In this document: piece by piece, positions 7,663 to 14,512 of the stretch
Layout of the letters: each line of letters begins with the position of its first letter
Position numbering within the stretch: position 1 is the first letter of the stretch
DNA from: a virus
DNA: 42,442 bases
Reading direction: 5' to 3' (one strand)
Virus record (IMG/VR): IMGVR_UViG_3300037235_000063
Span: 1-42,442 of that record
The notes under the pieces: generated by a model
The model's input: only the letters and a program-made list of their open reading frames with translations
What the model was told of the DNA's origin: nothing
The model's database searches: none
Translations under genes and position numbers: made by a program

Positions 7663-8117
7663 TGACCCAGCTCACGCCCCATTTCACCCTGGAGGAGTTC
7701 ACCGACAGCCAGACGGCGGCGCGCAAGGGGATTGTCAACGTGCCGCGTGAGAACAGCCAGGAGCGCCGGAACCTGTTGAAGGTGGCGGAAACGATGGAGA
7801 AAGTGCGCAGCCTTCTCGGCGACAAGCCGATCCTGATTTCATCCGGCTACCGCAGCCCGATCGTCAACGCGGCGGTGGGCGGCAGCAAGTCGAGCGCGCA
7901 CATGAGCGGGCTGGCGGTCGACTTTAGCTGTCCGGGGTTTGGGACGCCGCGTCAGATTTGCAAGGCGCTAGAGGCGCACATGGTGGAGCTGCGGATCGAC
8001 CAGTTAATCCACGAGTTTAATACGTGGGTCCATCTTGGTATGAACGCGCAAGGGTTCGATCCGCGTCACATGGCGCTGACCATCGACAACAAGGGGACAC
8101 GCAACGGCTTCGCGTAG
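7662..8117 (+). CDS. endolysin, M15 family peptidase
   Basis: 151 residues of the peptidase M15 (D-Ala-D-Ala carboxypeptidase/L-Ala-D-Glu endopeptidase) fold. The zinc ligands are visible as His80 and Asp87 in SSAHMSGLAVDF and His124 in TWVHLG, with the substrate loop SSGYRSPxVN at 60-69. There is no signal peptide, so it would need a holin. The ATG at 7662 has no Shine-Dalgarno site and sits at the edge of a TGTCA-N11-TGACA dyad; translation may be leaderless or the site may act in translation control. It degrades host peptidoglycan peptides at lysis. The 3' end overlaps the convergent zinc-ribbon gene by 114 bases. Confidence 0.88.
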   Translation: MTQLTPHFTLEEFTDSQTAARKGIVNVPRENSQERRNLLKVAETMEKVRSLLGDKPILISSGYRSPIVNAAVGGSKSSAHMSGLAVDFSCPGFGTPRQICKALEAHMVELRIDQLIHEFNTWVHLGMNAQGFDPRHMALTIDNKGTRNGFA

Positions 8118-8384
8118 GAACACCAACGGCTTGCCGCATTTTTCGCAGCGGATGGTGTTGTGATCTTGCAGCGCGCCGCAGGCGGCGCAGACGAAGGCGG
8201 CGCTCACGGGGTCGTCGTCCACGAAGGCGTGGCAGCGTCCGCAATAGCCCTCCGCCTTGTCGTGCGGGTTGTAGCTTACCGCGCCGCAGCGTGGGCAGCG
8301 GAAGGGGCTTTTGGCGGTGCGGGTCCACGGGCATTCGTCCCACGGCAAGCCGCACGGGCATTTATCAGGACGAAACCGGGGCAT
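8004..8384 (-). CDS. multi zinc-ribbon protein
   Basis: 126 residues with four Cys pairs: CPC near residue 9, CPRC near 30, CGRC near 48, CAAC near 68 and CEKC near 81, i.e. two or more zinc ribbons. The N-terminal MPRFRPDKCPCGLPWDECP string is typical of small phage zinc proteins. The last 37 codons run antisense to the end of the endolysin gene. The compositional logic of the ribbon part makes this the real gene on this strand. It closes the leftward regulator operon. A nucleic-acid-binding role is likely but unproven. Confidence 0.7.
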   Translation of the reverse strand: MPRFRPDKCPCGLPWDECPWTRTAKSPFRCPRCGAVSYNPHDKAEGYCGRCHAFVDDDPVSAAFVCAACGALQDHNTIRCEKCGKPLVFLREAVACPLVVDGQRHVTRIEPLRVHTKMDPRIKLVD

Positions 8385-8595
8385 ATTGGGACCGCCTAAA
8401 CACTCTCCCCGCTGACAGGTCGCTGGCGAGTTCGCTTGCGCACCGCTCCAACGTGTCCGCGTTTTCCCGGTTTAAGTCCCACTCCTGCTCGCTTGGCTCG
8501 CAATCGAGCTGCGCCGCCCGGTAGGCTGCGGCTTGCTTTCGCCACTCGCGGACGCGTTTTTCGAGCCGGTTTTCCAGCGCCGTTGGTCCCGTCAT
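8365..8595 (-). CDS. small helical protein overlapping HTH gene
   Basis: 76 residues, highly helical and charged (ENRLEKRVREWRKQAAAYRAAQ, then ENADTLERCASELASDLSAG). The ATG has AGGAGGG eight bases upstream. It overlaps the C-terminal 200 bases of the HTH gene in a different frame and overlaps the zinc-ribbon gene start by 20 bases. The composition looks genuine, which makes the tail of the HTH protein suspect. Unknown function. Confidence 0.55.
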   Translation of the reverse strand: MTGPTALENRLEKRVREWRKQAAAYRAAQLDCEPSEQEWDLNRENADTLERCASELASDLSAGRVFRRSQYAPVSS

Positions 8596-8884
8596 CTTTG
8601 CCCTCCTGATAGTCGCGGATGTCGTCGATTGGCACGCCGGTCAGATCGGCGATGATCGCAGCTTGCTCGGTGCTTGGCCGGAATTTCTCCTGCGCCCACA
8701 CGTACATCGTCTGACGCGAGACGCCGATGGCGCGGGCTCGGGCGGCCAGCGTGTCGCCGGGAACCTTGGCGAGGATCGCCGCCATGGGGTGATTGACCTT
8801 GTGCGCTACGGCGCGAAGGTCGCTCGCGAGCGCGGGCAACGGCGCGATTTGGATTGCTCTCGCCAGTTCGGTTTGAAAGCTCAT
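8396..8884 (-). CDS. HTH regulator (Cro/CI-type)
   Basis: 162 residues. A helix-turn-helix is visible at about residues 50-70 (DTLAARARAIGVSRQTMYVW), followed by a YdaS/Cro-like extension (STEQAAIIADLTGVPIDDIRDYQEG). The remaining 65 residues are Arg/Lys-rich and overlap another gene, so the functional protein may be little more than the first 100 residues. It is divergent from the recombination operon, and the 73-bp gap holds a TTGACA-N6-TGTCAA palindrome, a probable operator. No integrase is present, so this is more likely a lytic-cycle switch than a lysogeny repressor, although temperate ancestry is possible. Confidence 0.75.
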   Translation of the reverse strand: MSFQTELARAIQIAPLPALASDLRAVAHKVNHPMAAILAKVPGDTLAARARAIGVSRQTMYVWAQEKFRPSTEQAAIIADLTGVPIDDIRDYQEGKDDGTNGAGKPARKTRPRVAKASRSLPGGAARLRAKRAGVGLKPGKRGHVGAVRKRTRQRPVSGESV

Positions 8885-8902
8885 GTGTGTAATTCCTACC
8901 AC

Positions 8903-8930
8903 TTGACACCGTCTTGTCAATGGTATGTCA
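8903..8930. promoter_or_regulatory. divergent promoter/operator with TTGACA-N6-TGTCAA palindrome
   Basis: TTGACA (8903-8908) and TGTCAA (8915-8920) form a perfect dyad and provide a -35-like hexamer on each strand; a further TGTCA at 8926-8930 repeats the half-site at the same 6-base spacing. It lies between the HTH regulator and the 8958 operon, fitting autoregulation. The spacing differs from the N11 dyads elsewhere. Confidence 0.6.
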
Positions 8931-8957
8931 TAGCGCATCCACAACCGGAGAGAAAAG

Positions 8958-9170
8958 ATGAACGAACGGTTTAGCAACGAAGACGCCGTCGAACACCGTC
9001 AGAGGGCGGCGCAGCAAATCGCCCAAGACGCCATCGGGAAAGAGCTGTTCGATGAGACGCATGACGTTTTCCAGATCGCCGTCTACGTCAACGGGCGGAT
9101 GATCCACACCAAGACCGACACGGCGACGGTCGCGCGGATCATGGCGCTCCTGACCGGCACGGCCGACTGA
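8958..9170 (+). CDS. small protein, first gene of recombination operon
   Basis: 70 residues with GGAGAG before the ATG. Sequence shows two helices (EDAVEHRQRAAQQIAQDAIG and ATVARIMALLTG) around a beta hairpin (FQIAVYVNGRMIHTKTD). It is divergent from the HTH regulator, and its last base overlaps the next ATG. No family recognised; it may be an early anti-host or accessory protein. Confidence 0.65.
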   Translation: MNERFSNEDAVEHRQRAAQQIAQDAIGKELFDETHDVFQIAVYVNGRMIHTKTDTATVARIMALLTGTAD

Positions 9171-9754
9171 TGACGACGCGGGAGCGAGCCCACGAGCTGA
9201 CAGACCGCGCGCTTGCTCTCGCGGCCATGTGCCGCGTGGTTTTTGCAGGCGAAGACCCGGACGCTGTCGGCGCGGCGATGGCGGAGACGATGGCGACCTT
9301 TTTGCGCGGTCACAAGATCGTCGGCGATCCGCGAGGCGAACACGAGATGCGCGACGCGATCCTTGAGCAATGGGTCAAGACGGTTCGCGATTTGCTGTTG
9401 ACCGAGAAGCTGGGCGACGGGCCGATCGAGACGCAATACATCGAGATGATGAACGCGATGGCGAGCGCACTCGATGAGATGTTCAACGGCAAGGCCAAGG
9501 GCAACGACCGAAAGACTGGCTTTGATCGCACCTCGATCGAAAGCAATTGCCGTGAGATTGAGCGCCTAGAAACCGAGTTGGAGAAGGCGCGGGGAGAGCG
9601 GGACGAGGCTATTCGCCAATCACAGGGTTACTTGAAGACAGCGCGTGATTGTCTCGACCAACTCGCCGACAAGGATCGCGAGATCGCGGCGCTGCGGGAG
9701 GCTCTAGAGGCTGTTGATTTCATCAATGGTACCCAGCGATACGGCTTCTTCTAG
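9170..9754 (+). CDS. coiled-coil protein of unknown function
   Basis: 194 residues. The N-terminal half is a helical bundle-like region (ERAHELTDRALALAAMCRVVFAG) resembling small phage proteins that pair with recombinases. Residues about 125-180 form a long coiled coil (EIERLETELEKARGERDEAIR then DKDREIAALREALEAVD). The start overlaps the previous stop (TGATG). No enzymatic motif seen. Confidence 0.65.
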   Translation: MTTRERAHELTDRALALAAMCRVVFAGEDPDAVGAAMAETMATFLRGHKIVGDPRGEHEMRDAILEQWVKTVRDLLLTEKLGDGPIETQYIEMMNAMASALDEMFNGKAKGNDRKTGFDRTSIESNCREIERLETELEKARGERDEAIRQSQGYLKTARDCLDQLADKDREIAALREALEAVDFINGTQRYGFF

Positions 9755-9888
9755 TGTTTCCGTTCAACGATCACGAGGGACGGGCGAACTTCATCAGCAA
9801 TGGCGCTGACCGGAGGGACATCGTGACGCTGTTCCGCGAGATGATCGCCCGCTTTGAGAGCCAGCCAGAAACGAAGGGACGCGCATGA
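9754..9888 (+). CDS. 44-residue helical microprotein
   Basis: A GTG start overlaps the TAG stop of the upstream gene (TAGTG), and the TGA stop overlaps the ATG of the ERF gene (ATGA). The 44 residues contain RRDIVTLFREMIARFES, a plausible amphipathic helix. Coupling on both sides argues for a real gene that fills an otherwise empty 130-bp gap. Confidence 0.55.
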   Translation: MFPFNDHEGRANFISNGADRRDIVTLFREMIARFESQPETKGRA

Positions 9889-10655
9889 ACGACGAGAAAG
9901 GCGAAGGCGATCTTCGCTCCGCTCCGACATGGGCTCCGCCGGTCCCGGCGCCAGCCGAGACGTTCGCGGGCGTTCTCATGCAGATGCTCGCCAATCCCGA
10001 CATCCCGGCCGACAAGATGGAAGTCGTGATGCGCATGAGGCGCGAAGTCTTGGGCGACCAAGCGCGCGAAGCCTTCATGCAGCATTTCGCGGAGTTCTCT
10101 GCGGAGCTGCCACAAGTCGATCGTGACGGCACGGTCGAGTTGGTCAAGGACAACAAGCCGGTCGGGCGCTACAGCTTCACGACGATCGAGAACATGGACA
10201 TCGTGCTTCGGCCGCTCCTCGCCAAGCACGGTTTCGCCATCTCGTTTGCATCGGCCGACAACGCCAACGGCGTGACGGTGACAGGGACGTTGAGCGGCTG
10301 GGGCTGGGAGCGTTCGTCAACCTACACGCTGCCGCCTGACAAGGGTCCGGGGCGCAACGAATTGCAGGCGCGCGGCTCGTCGCGACGCTACGCCAAGCGG
10401 TATGTGACCGACGATCTGTGCAACGTCGTGCGCAAGGGCAAAGACGACGATGCGCGCGGCGCGCTGGAAGCCTTGATCGACGCGCCGCAGATCAAAGAGC
10501 TGGTCGACCTCATCAAGGCGACGGCGACCGACGAGGCGGCGTTCCTCAAGGTGATGGTTTCGGGCGCCGAGAGTTTGCATGACATCCGGCAGCGAGATTT
10601 TCCGCGCCTCATCATGGCGCTTCGCGAGAAGAAGCAAAAGCGGGCGGCGAAGTGA
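9885..10655 (+). CDS. ERF-family single-strand annealing protein
   Basis: 256 residues. The ERF core is recognisable as FSAELPQVDRDGTVEL, GRYSFTTIENMDIVLRPLL, GFAISF and the basic patch ELQARGSSRRYAKRYVTDDL with its GSSRRY-type signature around residues 165-180. These proteins coat ssDNA and anneal complementary strands, acting with a 5'-3' exonuclease such as the one encoded at 12157. The C-terminus ends in a basic tail (REKKQKRAAK). Central gene of the recombination operon, coupled to its neighbours. Confidence 0.85.
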   Translation: MNDEKGEGDLRSAPTWAPPVPAPAETFAGVLMQMLANPDIPADKMEVVMRMRREVLGDQAREAFMQHFAEFSAELPQVDRDGTVELVKDNKPVGRYSFTTIENMDIVLRPLLAKHGFAISFASADNANGVTVTGTLSGWGWERSSTYTLPPDKGPGRNELQARGSSRRYAKRYVTDDLCNVVRKGKDDDARGALEALIDAPQIKELVDLIKATATDEAAFLKVMVSGAESLHDIRQRDFPRLIMALREKKQKRAAK

Positions 10656-10832
10656 GCAAGAAAGCCAAGCTGGTTCTGGCGCGGTGGAAGATCAAGCGGC
10701 TCAAAAGAGGAGCTGCGCTTCACTCGCAAGATGCGCGACCAATGGGTGGATGCGTACACGAGCCTGCGCGACGAGAGGAAGGCGAAAAATGGACAAGCGG
10801 TTCATCGCGCGACGAGGGAGAGCTTACCGTGA
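10652..10832 (+). pseudogene. small basic helical gene split by a frameshift at an A4 run
   Basis: A GTG at 10652 (overlapping the ERF stop) opens VSKKAKLVLARWKIKRLK. At AAAA 10703-10706 the good coding sense moves to another frame, continuing EELRFTRKMRDQWVDAYTS and ending at TGA 10830-10832, which overlaps the next GTG. Removing one A joins the halves into a natural 59-residue basic helical protein. It could be an indel error, a recent mutation or a frameshift site. The uninterrupted first frame instead runs on to 11086, where it fuses with the secreted protein. Confidence 0.5.
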
Positions 10833-11086
10833 AGTTTTTGTCTGGCTTGAGCCTCGCTGTCTGCCTCACACTGGCGGTCGCAAATCCAGCTTCGGCCCAA
10901 CATTGCTATTCGATTTGGAAGTATCCACGAGCGCAGCGATGCGGGATCAATCGCCCCCCGGTTGTTCGCATCGCCAAGCGGGAGACGGTCCCGGCTCAGT
11001 TACCCCCGACGCCGGGACCGTCTTTCGACATCCCTCTGCCTGATCCGGACCCGGCGACAACAGCTCTAAGGGAGCGGCTGCAATGA
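10829..11086 (+). CDS. small secreted proline-rich protein
   Basis: 85 residues from a GTG that overlaps the stop of the shifted frame. It has a clear signal peptide (KFLSGLSLAVCLTLAVANPASA, cleavage after ASA at about residue 23). The mature part has two Cys (CYSIW and RCGIN) and a proline-rich tail (PPTPGPSFDIPLPDPDP). Size and shape recall o-spanin-like or periplasmic phage proteins, but there is no proper lipobox. It could be a superinfection or envelope-modifying factor. Function not known. Confidence 0.6.
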   Translation: MKFLSGLSLAVCLTLAVANPASAQHCYSIWKYPRAQRCGINRPPVVRIAKRETVPAQLPPTPGPSFDIPLPDPDPATTALRERLQ

Positions 11087-11310
11087 CGATCAAAGCGGAA
11101 TGGATTGAAGCGACTGACAAGAACATCTGTCTGTGCTGCGGGCAGACCGTCCTCGCGCGGCCCGATGCGCGCCTAACGCCTGCAAAGGCGGAACGTGATC
11201 TGTTCCTGTTTGAGGCGCTTGGCTACACGCGCGAGAGCCTGCTGACCAAGCATCGTGAACAGATCGACTATCAGCTCCCCGGCTTCGCCGAATGGCTGCA
11301 AGGTCAGTGA
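11083..11310 (+). CDS. small zinc-finger-like protein
   Basis: 75 residues. CLCCGQ near residue 17 gives a Cys-Leu-Cys-Cys cluster, followed by a helical half (AKAERDLFLFEALGYTRESLL) and GFAEWLQGQ. Start overlaps the preceding stop (ATGA), and the end overlaps the next ATG (TGATG). Unknown function. Confidence 0.6.
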   Translation: MTIKAEWIEATDKNICLCCGQTVLARPDARLTPAKAERDLFLFEALGYTRESLLTKHREQIDYQLPGFAEWLQGQ

Positions 11311-11804
11311 TGGGCGAGAAGAAACGACGCGCGGCGGCAGGCGCAACGGGCGGCGATTGGACGAGCGTTCGTTTCAATTCTGGGACGTGTCTTCACTGCG
11401 GCGCACCGTTCACTGGCCTGACGGGCCCGGCGGAGCAACCGACCATGGGCGCGCTCATGGTCTGCGGGGATTGCGGCTACGTCACGGAATGGGACGGCGA
11501 GAAGCACGTCGAGCTGTCTGAGACGACGATGGCGGAGGCGAGTGCTAATCCCGAATACGCCAAGCTCCTCGCTGTCACCCGCGCCTTACGCGCGCTGCCC
11601 CGGATGCCGCAGCGGATCATCATGCTTGAGCCGCGCGAGCCGGAAATCTGCGAGGACTGCGGCAAGCTGGATGAGCTGCGCCCGTACGGCCACAAGAAGG
11701 CGGACGGCAAGCGCAAATGGGTGTGCTTCCCGTGCGCGCACAAAGACGAAGCCGAATTGAACCGCGCTTTTGACGAGCGGATCGAAGGGGAGAACCCGGT
11801 GTGA
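11310..11804 (+). CDS. double zinc-ribbon protein
   Basis: 164 residues. The first ribbon is CLHCGAPF with CGDCGY (about residues 27-55), the second CEDCGK with CFPCAH (about 113-143). The middle is helical (EYAKLLAVTRALRALPRMPQR). The start at 11310 shares a base with the previous TGA. Two ribbons and a basic N-terminus (MGEKKRRAAAG) suggest nucleic acid binding; no known family identified. Confidence 0.65.
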   Translation: MGEKKRRAAAGATGGDWTSVRFNSGTCLHCGAPFTGLTGPAEQPTMGALMVCGDCGYVTEWDGEKHVELSETTMAEASANPEYAKLLAVTRALRALPRMPQRIIMLEPREPEICEDCGKLDELRPYGHKKADGKRKWVCFPCAHKDEAELNRAFDERIEGENPV

Positions 11805-12040
11805 TCGAGCCGACGGAAGCCGACATCGGCCGGGCGGTCCTCTACACCGGCAACCGCTATGTCGGCGGCAAGACGGAACGCGGCGTGATTACCGGCTTCA
11901 ACCATTGGACGGTGTTCGTCCGCTACGGCGCAGACGCGCACGCGAAAGCCACGAACCGCGAAGACTTGGAGTGGGGAGAGCATGAGGAAGCCGGGCCAAT
12001 TTCGGGACAAGACGGCGATGGAAGTCCTCGCGGAGGGTGA
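11801..12040 (+). CDS. small beta-barrel-like protein
   Basis: 79 residues from a GTG overlapping the previous stop (GTGA). Sequence DIGRAVLYTGNRYVGGKTERGVITGFNHWTVFVRYG has the look of an SH3-like small barrel seen in many phage operons; the C-terminal third is acidic and overlaps the next gene. Function unknown. Confidence 0.6.
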   Translation: MIEPTEADIGRAVLYTGNRYVGGKTERGVITGFNHWTVFVRYGADAHAKATNREDLEWGEHEEAGPISGQDGDGSPRGG

Positions 12041-12293
12041 ACGCGAGGCGATGGAGGGCTTGGGCGGCGCGGCGCTCGCCATGGGCCGGGTTGCGGGGAC
12101 GATCGACGCTCGTTTTGAAGCGATCGAGGCGAGACTAAAGGCTTTGGAGGAAGCGCATGAAGCTCTATCGCGTCGAGCAGGGATCGGTGGATTGGTATCG
12201 CCTACGCCTCGGCAAGCCGACATCGAGCAACTTCCACAAGATCGTGACGCCAGCGGGAGCGCCGTCGAAGCAAGCGGTGAAGTACCTCTATAG
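11982..12293 (+). CDS. small helical protein overlapping exonuclease start
   Basis: 103 residues. ATG with GGGGAGAGC ahead. Residues 12-65 are helical (AMEVLAEGEREAMEGL, then TIDARFEAIEARLKALEEAHEAL). The final 45 residues overlap the exonuclease gene in another frame and are low-quality as protein. Possibly a coiled-coil partner of the exonuclease. Confidence 0.5.
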   Translation: MRKPGQFRDKTAMEVLAEGEREAMEGLGGAALAMGRVAGTIDARFEAIEARLKALEEAHEALSRRAGIGGLVSPTPRQADIEQLPQDRDASGSAVEASGEVPL

Positions 12294-12888
12294 GTTGGTG
12301 GCGGAACGGCTCCTGCACGAGACGATGGATGACGAAATTGGGTTCGTGAAGTGGGTGGCGCAGGGCAAGGAACAGGAGCCCTACGCCGTCAAGCAATTCG
12401 AGTTCGTCAACGACGTCGAACTGGAGCCCGGTGGGTTTGTCACGTCGAACGACGGGCGGATCGGCGCGTCGCCGGATCGGATTTTCAAGGGGCATCGCGA
12501 AAGTCTCGAAATCAAGAGCCCCGCGCCGTGGACCCAGCTTCAATATCTGCTTGAGGGGCCTGACGACGCCTACATCGCGCAGACGCAGGGGCATCTTCTC
12601 GTCGGCGACGAGTTCGAGACGGTTCATTTCTACTCGTACAACCCGCGCACGCCGCCATTCCACCGGCACGTGCTTCGCGATCCTCACTATCAGTCGATCC
12701 TGGCCGCCGCGCTCGACAGCTTTTGTGACGCACTCGACAAGACGACGGAGCGGGCGAAGGCGCTGGGGGCCTATGCGTCGGTGCGCCACGTCGAGACGCC
12801 CGCCGATGTCGCCTATCAGTCCGACGAGTACGTGCAACTGAGGCTGGTCAACCCGGAGGAAGGAGACTTGGGCGATGGCAGTGCGTGA
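12157..12888 (+). CDS. YqaJ/lambda-type exonuclease
   Basis: 243 residues of the PD-(D/E)xK viral recombinase/exonuclease family. The motifs are the N-terminal SVDWYRLRLGKPTSSNF, the conserved GKEQEP at 70-75, SPD at 105-107 (Asp107) and EIK at 118-120. Later come the QLQYLL and QTQGHLLV helices typical of the family. GGAGGAAGC precedes the ATG. It would resect 5' ends so that the ERF protein can anneal the strands, which together make a lambda Red-like pair. The C-terminus overlaps the next small gene by 14 bases. Confidence 0.87.
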   Translation: MKLYRVEQGSVDWYRLRLGKPTSSNFHKIVTPAGAPSKQAVKYLYRLVAERLLHETMDDEIGFVKWVAQGKEQEPYAVKQFEFVNDVELEPGGFVTSNDGRIGASPDRIFKGHRESLEIKSPAPWTQLQYLLEGPDDAYIAQTQGHLLVGDEFETVHFYSYNPRTPPFHRHVLRDPHYQSILAAALDSFCDALDKTTERAKALGAYASVRHVETPADVAYQSDEYVQLRLVNPEEGDLGDGSA

Positions 12889-13066
12889 GTTTGTCTGCGC
12901 CGACTGCAAGATGGACGTGTTCTGGTTCGGCGGCGTCGACGCGTCGACGCGGTGCGCGAGCTGCGAAATTGTCCAAGAGCTGAAAGCCCGCGACGGGATG
13001 TCGCCGGAAGCGGAGACGGAGCTGCGCAAGCTGTTGGGCTGCGAGCTGCCGAAAGGGGGCGAGTGA
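12875..13066 (+). CDS. small zinc-ribbon protein
   Basis: 63 residues, with CADCKMDVFWFGGVDASTRC and CASC making a single zinc ribbon near the N-terminus, then a helical acidic tail. Overlaps the exonuclease end, and its stop shares a base with the next ATG. A DNA-binding accessory role is plausible. Confidence 0.6.
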   Translation: MAVREFVCADCKMDVFWFGGVDASTRCASCEIVQELKARDGMSPEAETELRKLLGCELPKGGE

Positions 13067-13467
13067 TGCCGTTCCCCGAAGGCGTGTTCCATTCGCAGAG
13101 CGAGAAATTCGATTTCCAGCTCTCGGAAGCGATCATCAACGAGCGCGGGCTGGCGGAGATTTTCGCCGCCAAGCGGATCGAGAAGATCGAGCTGAAAAGC
13201 GAAAGAGTTCAGTGGGAAGAAACGCGCAACATCTGCATCGAGTACGCCCGCGACGGCAAGCCGTCAGGGATTTCCGTAACGACGGCGGATTATTGGGTGC
13301 ATGAACTGAAACGGGACGGGCAAACGCTCGTCTACCTGATGTTTCCGATCGAGCGGCTGAAAGAACTGTGCCGGGACGCCAAGGCACGCGGCTGGTTTCG
13401 GCACAACGCCGGGGACGGGGGGCGGCAGTCTGTGATCCTCTTGCGGCTTTTGGACATCCTGCGATGA
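13066..13467 (+). CDS. PD-(D/E)xK nuclease-like protein
   Basis: 133 residues. IELKSERVQWEETRNICIEY (41-60) then GKPSGISVTTADYWVHEL (64-81) matches a phage family with a restriction-like nuclease core: Glu42-Leu-Lys44 gives ExK and Asp75 lies in the ADYWVHE string. These are often taken as Holliday-junction or branch-resolving nucleases. It is downstream of the exonuclease, consistent with DNA recombination or repair. The activity is inferred from motifs only. Confidence 0.65.
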   Translation: MPFPEGVFHSQSEKFDFQLSEAIINERGLAEIFAAKRIEKIELKSERVQWEETRNICIEYARDGKPSGISVTTADYWVHELKRDGQTLVYLMFPIERLKELCRDAKARGWFRHNAGDGGRQSVILLRLLDILR

Positions 13468-13856
13468 GCGACATCGTGATCGTCATTGGACGGAAGCGGT
13501 ACGACGAAGCGCACTGGATCAGACCGTCCCCGCCACATACAAATACCGAACAGCAATGGTTAGTTTGGTTTGAGGGTGAGCAAATCGGTTCGTGGCGCTA
13601 TCCCGAAGGCGCGGCGGCCCGCTGGTTGCTGGCTAACGGCAAGGCAGGGCGCACCGACACGCTGCGGACCCGGCAATTGGTCGACGGCAAGGAAGAACCG
13701 GCCATGAGGGGCAGCGTCGGGTGGTTCGCCGATCACACTATCAGCGAAACCGACAAACACGGGCTGCGCGTGGTCAAGTATGTCCCCATGCCAGAGCGCC
13801 TCACGGCGGTACGCGGTAACGTAGCAGGACGCGAAAGTGACGACACGCCGGTATAG
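13464..13856 (+). CDS. hypothetical protein, last gene of recombination operon
   Basis: 130 residues, with a beta-rich pattern (IVIVIGRKRYDEAHW, WLVWFEGEQIGSWRYPEGAAARWLLANG) that looks like a small alpha/beta fold, and a polar C-terminus. Start overlaps the previous TGA (ATGA). It converges on the late operon with only about 46 bp between the two stop codons and no clear terminator there. Confidence 0.6.
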   Translation: MSDIVIVIGRKRYDEAHWIRPSPPHTNTEQQWLVWFEGEQIGSWRYPEGAAARWLLANGKAGRTDTLRTRQLVDGKEEPAMRGSVGWFADHTISETDKHGLRVVKYVPMPERLTAVRGNVAGRESDDTPV

Positions 13857-13902
13857 GGGTAGCTGAATGGGGTGGGGACCGCTTAAAGAGGGCTTAAACC
13901 GT

Positions 13903-14172
13903 CTATTTCCGGCTGGAGAGCCAGACCATTGGAATGACCACGGTGGCGCAGTAGACCCCCAGCATGACAAGGGCTGGCATCTGCATGGCGACCGGCACGT
14001 CGAGCGCGAGCTTGGCGAGCCAGAGCGCGCCGAGAACCGCAACCAGAAGTACAAGCCGCACCGCAAGCACAATCGCAAGTAGGTTGAGCGCCCCCATGAC
14101 GCCCGCTTTCCACGCGGCGCGATGTTGAAACTCGCCTTCGCGCGAGGGGAGCCCCGCCGCGATTGACGCCAT
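13903..14172 (-). CDS. membrane protein at the end of the late operon
   Basis: 89 residues from the ATG at 14172. An ATG at 14325 would give 140 residues but overlaps the preceding gene by 149 bases. Hydrophobic segments lie at AAWKAGVMGALNLLAIVLAV, VLLVAVLGALWLAKLAL and MQMPALVMLGVYCATVVIP, so two or three membrane passes. It is the last gene of the 25-kb leftward operon. Could be a holin-like or superinfection protein; nothing specific identifies it. Confidence 0.5.
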   Translation of the reverse strand: MASIAAGLPSREGEFQHRAAWKAGVMGALNLLAIVLAVRLVLLVAVLGALWLAKLALDVPVAMQMPALVMLGVYCATVVIPMVWLSSRK

Positions 14173-14176
14173 CGTC

Positions 14177-14512
14177 TTAGGCGTCGAACTCTGCGTCGTC
14201 GTCGCCCCCGCTATCAAACTGGACAGGCTGGCGGGTTGGTCGGGGAGCGCCTTTTCCGCCACGAGCTGCATCGGGGCGCGCGAACGCGGCGGCATATTTT
14301 CGGACGGCGCTTCCTGAGTTGCCATAATCGTAGTCGCCTTTTCGCAGGGTCGCGAAGATCGTCAAAATCCGGCCGACGGCGATCAGGGATTGGATGCGCT
14401 GCGGCATCGTCATGTGTTCGTCGCGATCGGCGCTTTCGAGGTCGTCGAGCAACTTGCCGATTTGCTTATAGAGGCGTCCGTTGATGTCAAGCGGATCAGT
14501 TGACTTGGTCAT
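14177..14512 (-). CDS. hypothetical protein, possible small terminase-like or scaffold accessory
   Basis: 111 residues. A helical N-terminal part (LYKQIGKLLDDLESADRDEH, MTMPQRIQSLIAVGRILTIFATLRKG) is followed by a low-complexity acidic tail (GGDDDAEFDA). The helical part and acidic end recall small terminase subunits, but no HTH is evident and the position at the far end of the operon from TerL is atypical. ATGA overlap with the upstream gene. A 9/10 dyad site (14485-14505) lies inside its first codons. Confidence 0.45.
   Translation of the reverse strand: MTKSTDPLDINGRLYKQIGKLLDDLESADRDEHMTMPQRIQSLIAVGRILTIFATLRKGDYDYGNSGSAVRKYAAAFARPDAARGGKGAPRPTRQPVQFDSGGDDDAEFDA
14485..14505. promoter_or_regulatory. 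possible 21-bp dyad site, 9/10
   Basis: TGTCA (14485-14489), 11 bases, TGACT (14501-14505). One mismatch. It lies just inside the start of the 14512 gene. About one such 9/10 match is expected by chance in this window, so this copy is uncertain. Confidence 0.35.
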
